Shown here: in pieces, positions 33,782 through 44,979 of the stretch
Layout of the letters: every line of letters starts with the position of its first letter
How positions within the stretch are numbered: position 1 is the stretch's first letter
DNA from: Nipponacmea schrenckii
Lineage: Eukaryota; Mollusca; Gastropoda; Lottiidae
Reading direction: 5' to 3'
Assembly: GCA_030562195.1 (NCBI GenBank)
Contig: CM060203.1
Coordinates: forward strand, 7,888,208-7,952,207
DNA length: 64,000 nt
Notes under the pieces: generated by a model
The model's input: only the letters and a program-made list of their open reading frames with translations
What the model was told of the DNA's origin: nothing
The model's database searches: none
Translations under genes and position numbers: made by a program

Positions 33782-34853
33782 TAATTTTATTAGGTTGTTT
33801 GGTGTTATTACTTTTTATATTAACGGTTGGGACGACAGTTTATCAAAAGCGGAGATTATGTGACAATGTGGTTTAAATGTTCAATGTAACTGTCACTTTA
33901 AACAGTTCAGTAATTGACTACAAGACCTCTACTTCTCTGTACAAACCAATCAACTATAAATTCACTTGGGATTCACTCTTCTATGTCCTTTGGGGTGAGC
34001 TGTCTTCATCCTTACCCTAGCTACTGTATGTTTTGGATACCACATTCTTCATATCATCTTAAAAGAATCAGGACAAGATTTCTCTATACTTAAAATCTAG
34101 TCATTTCCATCAGCAATCTGATAAGTCCTTCCTTGATTAGTTAAAGTTATGTGTGTCTAGTTTCTTATGAATTATTGTCAAGGGTTTAACCAATTTCAGA
34201 AGCGCCAAATATGACAAAATAGATAACTTTGCCCCAAAAAATTAATATTTTGCTTGCAAAGTTACATGTTATATGGACATTTCAGGTATAAAAGAACGAA
34301 CTCAAATATATGCCATAGGTTAGGAGAAGTTTGAAAATAGTGTATAGGTCAAGAGAGTGGAATATGATAACTTTGTTAAATAAACAGATTAAGTTCCAAT
34401 GTTGCTCATTTCTTACCATTTCGACCCCAGGTACAAAAAAACTCGCTTCGTTTAAATTCGCCACAGTGGGATGACTTGTGATATAGTCACAAAATTTCAT
34501 TTCAAAATTACAAGATAATTTATTTGTTTTGTTTCATCATTCATGATAAGAACATTACAACTTTTATTGAAGCCAATGTATTTTTCATTTTGTAAATAGT
34601 ATGTCTCAAAATTCAGCTGTCGAAGTAGTCGAAGGATTAAAAACACCGTCATGATGAAGCTAATATTCCCTTTAAATAAATTCGTTTTTAGTAGCATTTA
34701 TTTATTTCTACATGATATAGCCTTCGATATATACAGATCAGGGTCCGCTCTGTTTCAATAATCCAAGCACTTTTCTGTCGTACACATGTTAAACCATGCT
34801 CAGGCTTCAAACCTTTCTGAATAGCGGCAATAGACTATGATTAGTAAATCCAT
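33782..34853. other. Intergenic, 3' flank of the SLC17 gene
   Basis: Overlapping minus-strand AATAAA signals at 34697-34706 lie about 150 nt past the SLC17 stop and are its likely polyadenylation site. Nothing else recognisable. Confidence 0.5.
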
Positions 34854-37800
34854 TCACAATTTGGTGCAACTTTCTTCAAAAATACTGCCATTTTTATCAC
34901 AGGAAATCTTGTCATATTCTTCATCAGAAGTAAACGCTTTATTTATCTCCGCTTTTTCATTCGCCACTTCAAGAAAGTTAGGCAGACCCAAATCATTAAC
35001 ACTGTTTTTAACACGTGATATGCCTAAATGTTTGAGCGTCGTGACGTTTATAGGTGGATCTATAATGTTAACAGACATTTCACTAGCCCACGGCTGAACT
35101 TCTCCCTTGGCAAAAATAACATAAAATATGGCACCGACAATGTTTATGCCTGACACAATCCAGAACACATGTTTCCATTCTTCCTCAGAATCGTTCCTAA
35201 TAATTACTGATGTAATTAATGGTGCTGATAATGCAGAAACCATTGCTATAGTAACAGTAATTCCCATTAAAACACTGGCATATCTGAAATTATCAGGATT
35301 TGTCAGTTGCTTTTAATAGAGAGAGAATATAGTACAGACAAAAAATATTAATGATTTTGACATGTCATTTACAGTAAAAATTCCTGTTTCATCAGATTAT
35401 CCTCCCTGAAAGAGGCAGATCGGAAATATCTCCAAAAAATTTATTTCTTGGGAAAATATCATTTACTTACTTTGGGGCTATATCTAAATGATTTATCCGG
35501 AATGCTACAGTTGTGAAATTTTGGAAGGTTAAACCAATGATAAATAAAACAACAGCTAATTCTCTATTGGTATGATCCAAAAAACTTATGGTAAAAAAAC
35601 AAGCTGCACACCCAACACATCCTGAAATTTCAATTATAATAAAGTACTTGAATAAGCTGTACATGGGCTTGGGGCATCTAATATTATGAAGTGCGCAAAA
35701 TGAAAAAAAATATTATAAGAAAAGCTTTCAATATAATAGAAAAACCAGAATAGATAAACTTACCTACGATTTGATACAGTTTACGAACGATTTCTATGGA
35801 GAAAATCTTTTTTCTGATCAACCAGTCTGAGGAATAACCACAAAATATTCCTGATATCAATGGGCCAGCAAATGGGACGGACGATAAAATGCCATCCTAA
35901 AGTAATATAATAAAATAGTTATAGTGATAAAATAAAAATGTACATTACTTTCTCAAAGGGATCCGGGAAGGCTACAAAATATTGTTTCAGAAGTACCTCG
36001 TTCTAATGGAATGAAACATTGGCGTTTCTATGAATTATCAAATGGGAGATCACAGTATGATTGTATTTGTCTTGCTACTTCATTTTTACAATAAAAATTG
36101 GTTACAATGAATAATGGTGGCATACGGTTTCATGCAATGTTCGATTATAGTACTAACAAAGAGAAGGGTCAAAGAAATATAGCAAAATAAGTTATGTAAA
36201 AATTTAAATGACCTACTTCCCGTACTCCAAACTGTAAGATGGTCTGTAGATATTTGGGTAGATAAGCAAGGACCCACGTTGTTGTCCAACCATGATTTAT
36301 ATGGGCCACAACTATGGCCCAAAACGGCATCGACCGCATAATATCGTTCCATGGGGGTTTAGTCATCTGGAAGAAAGTAAGTTAAGTTTAGAATCTGTAT
36401 GATGTAAGATCTTATTGATATCTGATGTTACTGAAAGGGGAATAATTCGTCTCCCTTGATAGAAAACAATAACATGGGCAAATCATAGGCTCGTCTCTCA
36501 ATTATAATTGATATTATTTGACCATGATCCAATATTGTAATATATAATATAATAATACCATAGGTTTACCTTTTCACTGGGTATCTTGCCCCTATTGATG
36601 TATTTCATTTCATCAATCTCTATTCTAGGATGTAGATCAGGTGAATCATAAACAAAGTATAACCATGGAACGATTAAAAATAAAGCAAAACTACCTGAAA
36701 AATAATCTGTATTATAGTCAACAGTCTGCCATCTTAATTTATAATTTTGCTATAGCTTCAGAGGACAAACCCTTACTGAATGGGTGATGATGTCATTTAT
36801 TTATTCATTATTTCTCTTCAAGCTATATATGATGCAAAACTCAGTCAAATTACTCTTAGATTTCATTTAAAATTTAAAAAAAAAAGAAGAAAACCACGCT
36901 AATTTTTTATGATTGCTACTCAGGATAAAGGTAAACAGTTTTAAACACCAGTGAAGGGTAAATTGTTTTAATCCACCAGTCGAGGTATATCCCTTGATCT
37001 CTCGTCTTATTGTTTAAAGGGATACTGCGTCTTAGAATGAACATAAAATTTTAGTTCTCAAGCATGGTCAATATGAGTATATATTCATCAGTAGGGCTTA
37101 CACTTACCTGGTGTCATAAAGTAATGCATCTTTATGGATAATTCCTTAGTTTTTTTGGATATCAATTCATTATTTTATGTTTTTTATGGCAGCAGGTATA
37201 TTCACTGATGAATAGAGCTCTTACTGACCAAATTTATAAAATTTTGACATTTTATGTTCATACTAAGACCTATTATCCCTTTAATATCGTATATTGTAAG
37301 GAATCAATGATAGTGCGTAGCCTTTCATAATAGACTAACCAATAATTGAAAAGCATTTTTTTTTCAGTAAACGCCATCAATTTGGCAACAAATCCTATTC
37401 TAGTAAGAGCGGTAAAGGGTTTCAGGACTAGAAGTTTAAAAGTGTTTTTATTTTCAGAGGATGAAATATATCGGTGATATTATTTTATAGTAATAAATTA
37501 TTAGCCCATGAAACGGTAAAGAGGTATTGAAATAAACCATTAGTTTTACTGTATATAGGCCTATAAATGAATGGTGACATTACTTTGAATTGTTATTGTT
37601 TTTAACTATCTACATGTAAATTATGAATAATAATTATTTTCATTATAACTTCTGATTTAAAAACATCCGACAATATGTTATAAATCTGAAATTAACGTGT
37701 TTGCTGTTGAAAGAAATATACATCATATCAAAATCATTATAATCATTGTACGTACCAAAAACATAGAAAATGAAGGGCCATCCATTATCCGCCTTAATCG

Positions 37801-39809
37801 TACACAGATATCCTGATACCAGAAATGTTGTAATACCAGCAATACTTAGTCCTGAAAATTAGCAATTTTGTTTATAAACGCACGCATCAAACCAACTCTG
37901 AAATAGGGAGGGACAAAGGCAATCCGGTTCGACTCCTCTCAAAAAAAAATGTTAAAATTAAGTGCTTAAAAGATTTTGACAACCTTAAGAGGCCGGATGC
38001 ACAAGTAACAATTAAAATTGTGAAGAAAATTCTTTCCATATTATTAGTTTTACAATGAAATAATTCCACTGTTCTTCAGATTAATCGTAACCTTGATCAA
38101 ACGATATACCAGTGTAGTTCACAGCATTAATTCGCCGCTTCAGAATATTTAAGATATCAGCTTCCAGTTTACTTTCTGAACAAATATACATATACTATTA
38201 GTAGAAAGGATGTCTTACCAGAAAAAGAACAGGCTGTCAACTGACTCTTTTCGTAACATGGCGCCCATTTTGACCACAGATGCTGTATTGATGGATCAAC
38301 TGCCCCCTAAAAGTAAAGGTTCATATAATAATCCATAGTAGTTCTTGACCAGGACGAACACTTTAATTAAGTTCCCGATTCAACATCAATATGACTAGAT
38401 TTAAATTCTCCCAAGACATTTCCACCTTGTTTATAGAGTTTGTTCTGAAGCAAATTTATATCTCCTTTAATTACAATAACAGATAACTACCATTACTAAA
38501 CCAGTTATAACTCTCATGAACACCAATAATACTCTGTTAGCTCTCACGGATATTGGAGTTAATATGGTTGCCACGGCACCGACTGCCAGAGATATTCCAA
38601 TAACTCTCTTTCCGCCGAAATAACCTGCAACATATCCACCTAGTATAGGCGAAGCAATGAACCCAAAGTTAAAAGCGGCTAGAACAGTCCCTTCAAATTC
38701 TGTAGACCAGGAAAACTCTCCAACTGTCTGAAATGGTAATCGAATAAATATATTATATTGTTTTAATAGTTGTTAGAAGAATTGAGCCCAAAAAGAACGA
38801 AACATATCGGTATAGGAATTGTTAGAAATATCACCAGATTATAAAATATTAGGTAGTAGCCAGGTGTTTTCATCATATATCATCAAATGTTTATCCGCTC
38901 AATTTTTTTTCAGTGGAAGTCATACTTCAGGCATATTGTGATATACATATATACCCATATCGTGGTATATTAAACCAATATCGCTCAACCCTCTCTTAAA
39001 ACATTGCTTTCAGAATAATAGTTTCTAAACATTGACAAATGGAGATGGGTAACAATGAAATTAAGGGTCCATTATACCATTGGGTTGCTAATATAAGATT
39101 ATTTAACTTTCGCTTTTGCAATCTTGTAGGCTAATTATTATTGGATTATATGAGCTTCGAACACAGGTTTCTAAGATCTATTGTTGGGGTTCAACCAAAT
39201 TATTATAAGACTGTTATTTATTCTATCAATAAATAATATAAAATCACCTGGTTTGTAATTGTGCTGTTGCATTTCGATGTGTTGCTTACATTGAGATTCT
39301 GGTCATTGTTAAGTGTCATACAAACGGTTGCCATACCAATAAGTTGTCTGATCGCGGATTGGCTGAAAGTTGCTGCACAGCACAAATATCCAATTATCCA
39401 GCGACATGATTTAAACTTTTGAAGGCAGGTTTCTTTTCTTTTAATAGATTTCTTTGTGTCGTTGATTTTACTTTGAATTCGTCGAATACCATTACGTGCA
39501 GAAGCTACAAAATAATTATATAAAATCTGTGATTGGGCTTTGAATTTCCGATAAAAAAAGGATTTTTAATTTGAGCTTCGTCCATTAAAGGAATACTGCG
39601 TCTTAGGATGAACATACAATTGTTTTAAGCGTAAATTAAAATGATATGGAATCAGAAGCTAATGATCCTGGCTATTGATCTCACTGATTTTAAGAATAAG
39701 AACATGTTCTCTTCAGGTCGCTGATCCTTCCCACCTATATGTATACAACGATAAGCAACTCTTTGATCTTACCTTTAAATGTATGTCTATCCATTAGATT
39801 ACGTTTCAT
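34854..39809 (-). CDS. SLC17-family transporter (sialin / vesicular glutamate transporter-like)
   Basis: A 12-TM major-facilitator protein of the SLC17 organic anion / phosphate family. Ten exons (5' to 3'): 39773-39809, 39248-39504, 38491-38727, 38219-38306, 37756-37851, 36570-36694, 36217-36366, 35764-35896, 35471-35621, 34854-35283. Phases agree and they give 567 aa. Family features: a first-helix Arg (SQSIRQLIGMATVCM), a luminal loop with sequons (NVSNTS, NST), QHLWSKWAPCYEKSQL after TM4, AGPLISGIFCGYSSDWLIR, LDIAPKYASVLMG and IFAKGEVQPWAS at the end of TM12. An acidic cytosolic tail of ~55 residues follows. Two residues usually conserved for substrate handling are replaced (see findings). 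Orthology to a named SLC17 member is not decided. Confidence 0.88.
37018..37280 (+). mobile_element. TTAA-flanked MITE, family C (263 bp)
   Basis: In an SLC17 intron. Left end AGGGATACTGCGTCTTAGAA and right end CTAAGACCTATTATCCCT are imperfect inverted repeats (~35 bp) flanked by TTAA at 37014-37017 and 37281-37284. The outer bases AGGGATA are shared with family B. A fragment of the same left end occurs at 39587-39630. Confidence 0.75.
39587..39630 (+). mobile_element. Fragment of family C MITE
   Basis: TTAAAGGAATACTGCGTCTT followed by AGGATGAACATACAATT matches the left end of the element at 37018. The right end is missing. Confidence 0.5.
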
Positions 39810-39825
39810 AAATTGAGTTCATCAT
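39799..39825 (-). promoter_or_regulatory. Upstream ORF overlapping the SLC17 start codon
   Basis: Eight codons from tandem ATGs (MMNSIYET, stop at 39799), in a different frame from the main ORF and ending 8 nt beyond the main ATG at 39809. It would be met first by a scanning ribosome if this exon is the leader. Confidence 0.5.
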
Positions 39826-41815
39826 TATTTTCTCCACCTCTATATCTGAAATTAATATATATTTTTAAATCATGAAGGGCACCTTTCCCGTAACATTTCG
39901 TTTGACTTGCCTATACAACAATATGATTGTGATACATTTTAACTTTCAATTCTTAATGCCGTTCACCGTGTCTGGCACATTGTTACATTGCGAATAATTT
40001 ATGGTATCCCGTTTCTAAAATTTTGCAGACTTCACACTTTATTATATAACAAGAAGTATTCAAAACATTGCTGTTTATTATATTGAGTTTTTATAGCCCA
40101 ATGACATTTTACTTATCTTTTGCTTTTTGTAGGTTTTTCAGTACAATCATCAAGACAAGCTAAAAGGGATATGAAAGATATCAGTTGACTCAACAAGATG
40201 AGTGGGGAACCTCGGACTAATATGTATTTGGACCCCTCTCGAATATTTTTTAACATAATGTTCCCCTGCATTCTTAAACCGCTCAATTTAATGCCTGCTA
40301 ACGGAATATTGTTTAATTTCAGTCTACAGTTAATGCTATTTTATTCATTTATGTACAGGTTTTGATTAAAAAGAAAAATATGATGTATTTTATTTTCTGG
40401 TGGTGGAGGTCCTCTATGAGGGTGTGGGCTTGTTGATTTAGTTGAATGAGTCCCTGTGGTAGTTGAGCCACTAAAGCTAGTTGCCCAATGCCGATTTTAG
40501 GACAAAGCAAATGTGCTAACTCATTGAATTGGAAAGTAAGCAATCTAATACTTGCAGTCAAAGCAGAAGCGGTATGTTCAACCGACAAAGAGTATATTTG
40601 AATATTTTAAATATAAATAAAACAACAAAAATATATCATTACCGTCATCACTGGTTACTTAAAAGTAAAATGGGTGATATTTCAATAATGGAATCCTTTA
40701 AATGATAAAGATTTTTTGAGTAGCGATAACCTTGTGCTCATAAACTTTAATAGATTAGAAATAATGGATTGAAGTATCGTGACAGGGCGCATTTCGCTTC
40801 ACCTCTACTCCATCAAAATATTATATAATGATAAAGGGATCATGCTTTCACGTTTCAACTGCCAATAACTTAGTTGTTTATTTACTCAACTTATTGCAAA
40901 GTAAAATATTCGGACTTCGGACTCATCCTTACCAAAAAACTTTCTATTAATCGTAATAATAAATTTAACCTTTAACTCCCTTTAGACTTTGGATATTTGA
41001 CTTTCTAAAATTTCGAGATGCAATTTGAGTTCCTCTCAGGCTACCAAGCTCTAACGAATTCCCCTTGTTTGGTACTTAAAAGGGAGAAAGGTCCAACACT
41101 ATTCTTGTTTAAGCAATTTCCCTTTTTTACTCTGTAAATGTCGTTTCTGTATATGCCATAATAGGAGTGGCTTCGTTGTTTTAACTTTCAAAAGCACAAA
41201 ATACTCAAATTTCGACGGTGGGCTGTAGTGATGGGCTGTAGTGAGCAGTATTACTTATAAGCTTAGCTATGCAAAAAATCCCGAGACTACCGTACGATTG
41301 GTCATACGGATGGCGAATCTGTCCCTTTAATTAACAGGCATATAGGTATATTTCGACAAAACACATACAAACGTTTAATATATATGTTTTATGTCTAAGT
41401 TTTCTTTAAAAAAAAAATAATCAGAATTGAAATATAAATCTCCACTTACCTAAAACTTGTTTTCCTTAAATCCGAAATTTCATCGTAAAGTATGAGTTCA
41501 CTGTCCAGCTATTGTTAAAACTCCGACAGTCAGCAACACGGGACCTGCCCTCCTGGTGATCCTTGTAACTATAATCACATATTCCTTCTAGAATCTCAAC
41601 GTTTATTTCAAATCTCTCCTCAGTCAAAAATGCTTAAAATCGCGTATGCAAGATAAATCGTAAATATTAATTTAAGAAAGTTGATATTTAGTTAAGGCTT
41701 CAATATTATTAACTTGGTATATGACATAGTGAAAAAATGTAATGAATTTAATTTTTGTCTATTGTTCTCCGTCTATACAAGCCAACACAGATTAGTCTAA
41801 ATCTCTTAAGAATAG
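39826..41815. other. SLC17 5' region, no further gene supported
   Basis: An acceptor AG lies a few bases upstream of the uORF, so a noncoding SLC17 exon is expected further right. An open stretch on the minus strand (40349-40588) has no ATG and no recognisable homology. Confidence 0.4.
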
Positions 41816-42040
41816 TCAGGGACATCTTTCAAACTGTTTTTCTAAATGTCTTTTATCATTTTTTTTCAAAAGTTTATGTGAAACATCATTTACAAGTCTA
41901 TTTTCTCTCACTGACCATTGTTTAAAGCCTTCCGCCTTTATTAACTCAAATCTTTTCAATGAAACACAACTCGTTTCAATTATTTGTTGGGCCAGAAGAC
42001 GTGTTTGTGTTGTAATTAAAGGAGTAATTTTGGACGACAT
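41816..42040 (-). CDS. Small unknown ORF, 74 aa
   Basis: An ATG-started minus-strand ORF beginning MSSKITPLITTQTRLLAQQI and ending EKQFERCP. It is basic and probably mostly helical, with no signal peptide, membrane segment or Cys pattern. I do not recognise it. It stands alone about 2 kb upstream of the SLC17 gene and 3 kb downstream of the cyclase. It could be a small gene, an unrelated exon or chance; its even amino-acid composition in AT-rich DNA is the only argument in favour. Confidence 0.25.
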   Translation of the reverse strand: MSSKITPLITTQTRLLAQQIIETSCVSLKRFELIKAEGFKQWSVRENRLVNDVSHKLLKKNDKRHLEKQFERCP

Positions 42041-42684
42041 AACCTAGCAAATAAAATCGTGAATTGTCACAAAATTCAACAATACTACTGCAGTAAACGA
42101 ATGAGTAAACATAAATATTTTACTGGTCATTTAACAAATCTTATGACTACGTCTCATCTTTTTTCTCGAACTTTTAAATATTCCCCGACCATGTTAAAAG
42201 GAAAAAAAATGATATCAGATTTGTAAACGTATATTGCATAGTTTATTTATATTAACAAACAATAATAGTCTATGTTTTGAATTGAAATACTATTTCAGGA
42301 ATGCTATAAGGAAAAGAATTTTTTTTTAAACTAATTTCGATATTCAAAGAAAGGGCGCTACTTTATTTTTGAACAAAGCCCGAAACGTTCTTAACGGCTA
42401 CAAAGAATAAACGTGCAAGTTTAATAACCCGTCAGTTCAAATTGGTTATTATCGATGAATACTTTGGAACACGTAGCACCCCACAGACGATCACCAATCA
42501 CGTATCAATATAATATCTTTTGTTATGTGATGTGGGTTATTTTATTTGACCTGATAACGAGCTTTCGTTGACTCTTCAACTTTATTGTGAAGGTCTACAC
42601 CTACAGGTATTTATTTTAACTTGGAATCCACATAACATTGTCTCGAACTGACATAATCTCAATCTGCAGCCGTTATTGAAGACG

Positions 42685-43078
42685 GGCCACGTTACTTTTG
42701 CTAGAAAGGACAGGCCACATTACTTTTGCCAGAACGGATAAGCCACGTTACTTTTGCCAGGACGAATAGGCCACGTTACTTTTGCCAGAACTGGAAAGGC
42801 CACGTTACTTTAGCCAGAACTGGCGGGCAAGGTTACGTTTGCCAAAACGGACATGCCACGTTACTATTGCCAGAACGGTCATGCCATGTTACTTTGCCGG
42901 AACGGACAGGCCACGTTACTTTCTCCAGAACAGACGATCCTGGTTACTTTTGCCAGAACAGATAGGCCACGTTACCTTTTCCAGAACAGGCAAGCTACGT
43001 TACTTTTGCCAGAACGGACAGGCCACGTTAGTTTTGCCAGAACGGACGGGGCGTGTTACTTTTGCCAGGACGGATATG
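42685..43078. repeat. 28-bp minisatellite (~14 units)
   Basis: Unit GGCCACGTTACTTTTGCCAG followed by AACGGACA, repeated about 14 times with substitutions and small indels. Since 28 is not a multiple of three, the plus strand is open in all three frames with permuted peptides (PERTGHV, FARTD, YFCQN). The ORFs there are therefore a by-product of the repeat. Confidence 0.88.
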
Positions 43079-44979
43079 TCAATATTTTTTGTAATTATAA
43101 TTGCTGAGGGATCTGTCGGTTTTTTTTTTGTAGAAATTAGCTGAAGGCAACTCCAGGGGTGCAAAAGTTCCTTGAAACCGGGATTCTAGAACCTGCCATT
43201 GATGTTCATAAGTCTGATGGAAGGGAGGGGTGGCTGTCATTTCCCAATTGCCCACCTCCTAAATGCTTTACCCAGTCTCTCCTATTGTCATACAATCTTT
43301 TAGTTATATTTCTGTACCATTCTTTCAACGGACTACATGTATGTATACACTTTGCACTTTGGCAATAAATTGGAAAAAATATATAACACGTAGGACCTCA
43401 TAACCTATATGTATATCAAGTGTCCTTGGTGAAGTTGTGTTTCTATCATGTTGAATTGATTAGATAACATGTTTATAAAGGTCGTGTCTAATTCGAATTA
43501 TAGATTATTAGGGAATGAATTGATGATGTTGAAGTTAGGTGCCAAATGGTGCAGCTTGAAACTTGAAATGATGTCACCCTTCAAATGAATCTAAAATATT
43601 TGATATAATAAAATGTTTATTTACAAGGCGTACATAAGGCAAGACGTGAAAATATTGACATTAAATTATTAAACTTAATATATTTTCTTATGATTTCTGA
43701 TAATTTGATCTAAAGTGATCCTTTGTATGCTATATGTTTTAGGAGTGGCACTCCTAAGTATTGTATCATATTTCTAAGGTCGGTATTTCATATATATGCA
43801 CAGTACATATTTTCTAAATTTTAGATAAAACTTCAATAGGTTAATATTGCATTAGAAGTACGAAGTAAAGTGAAGAAAGACAGAGTGAAGACAGAAGTAA
43901 TAATCACAAGTTTTTATTCATTAATAGACTTTTTGCGTATTTCTAATTGGAAATTTATTGGCAACAAGATGACATATCTTTCAAACGTTTATAAGCAAAT
44001 ACATATAGCAGAATATAACCTACAAAATATTGTCTTTTTCAAACGGACATATAATCGTATTTTTTGCGATAAACTCCGCTCGTGTGCCCCCTCTATAAAA
44101 CAGGCATGCCTAATGTGAAAACCGAAACTATCGATCATTCATTTGGATTGAAGAAATAGCCTGCCGGACAAGGTAATGTACGCCCACTGGGAGCCTTGAA
44201 TTTAACTAAATATTTGAAAATACAGTAAAAACCACCAGTATGAAATAGCCAACCTTCAGTCATACACTTCCTTTTTGGCATGATAATTAACAATACTACT
44301 AACTTTTTTCCAAATCTGGCAAGACTTGTGTTTTTGAGACTGTTTATGAGCTAAAAAACAACGTGTTTTCAAGCACAAGTGCAAATTTAATATCATAGTA
44401 AATATTTTTCGATTAAATTGATTTTAATAGGGTTGATCCTTTGGTTTTTACAATTATTTATACCAAGTTTCTCAAAATCTGTCAAGAATTGTGCCTTACG
44501 AGTATCAACGAGCGATTGTAGAAAGCCTGTCGAACGGACCGACGGACACGGGTGGCGACAGTTTACGCTCCACATTTCATTGAGCATATAAAAACAAGTA
44601 TCACTTGTATACCAGCAGTAAGATCACAGCTTGTACAGTTACCACGAATAGCTACACTTCGGTCATCTCTATCATACCCGTACAACTGATAATATTATCA
44701 ATTACAATTTCAAACTATCATATCGAATTAGTACATTTCATAAGACAATCAAATATAAAAACGTGTGTAACCCTTAGAAAAATACTCTTTATTCCTTCAA
44801 AGAGCATTCACAAGTAGTAAATAATTTCGTCACTTTGTAAATATAGATCGATTCAATTTCTCTGAAAAATACTACAGAATGGTTTAACCAAAAAAAGGAA
44901 ACTCTTAATATTTTTTTCAAATATCAAATTAATTTAAGAGTGGGGAACTAAAACGTCGTATGACGCATATTATTCTTGT
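43079..44979. other. Intergenic region downstream of ADCY1
   Basis: Contains an inverted TACGCCCAC element (44158-44595) and a minus-strand AATAAA at 44788-44793, about 190 nt past the cyclase stop and its likely polyadenylation signal. No gene is supported; the plus-strand open frame at 43870-44118 lacks an ATG start. Confidence 0.5.
44158..44595 (-). mobile_element. TACGCCCAC repeat element, copy 3 (inverted, ~0.44 kb)
   Basis: Reads GACAAGGTAATGTACGCCCA on its left, which is the reverse complement of the right end of copies 1 and 2. On its right it has ACGGACCGACGGACACGGGT, the complement of the CCGT-rich left end. It is shorter and more diverged than the other copies. Confidence 0.65.

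Noticed and set aside
36086..36352. 88-codon minus-strand ORF beginning MERYYAVDAVLG
   Set aside because: An out-of-frame reading of the SLC17 exon 36217-36366.
40349..40588. Minus-strand open stretch with a plausible-looking helical peptide (TASIRLLTFQFNELAHLL)
   Set aside because: No ATG, no matching splice borders found, no recognised family; could be an exon of an unseen gene but unsupported.
42726..43144. Three overlapping plus-strand ORFs
   Set aside because: By-products of the 28-bp minisatellite, open in all frames with permuted peptides.
43870..44118. 82-codon plus-strand ORF
   Set aside because: Starts with GTG, has no family resemblance and sits beside a repeat element.
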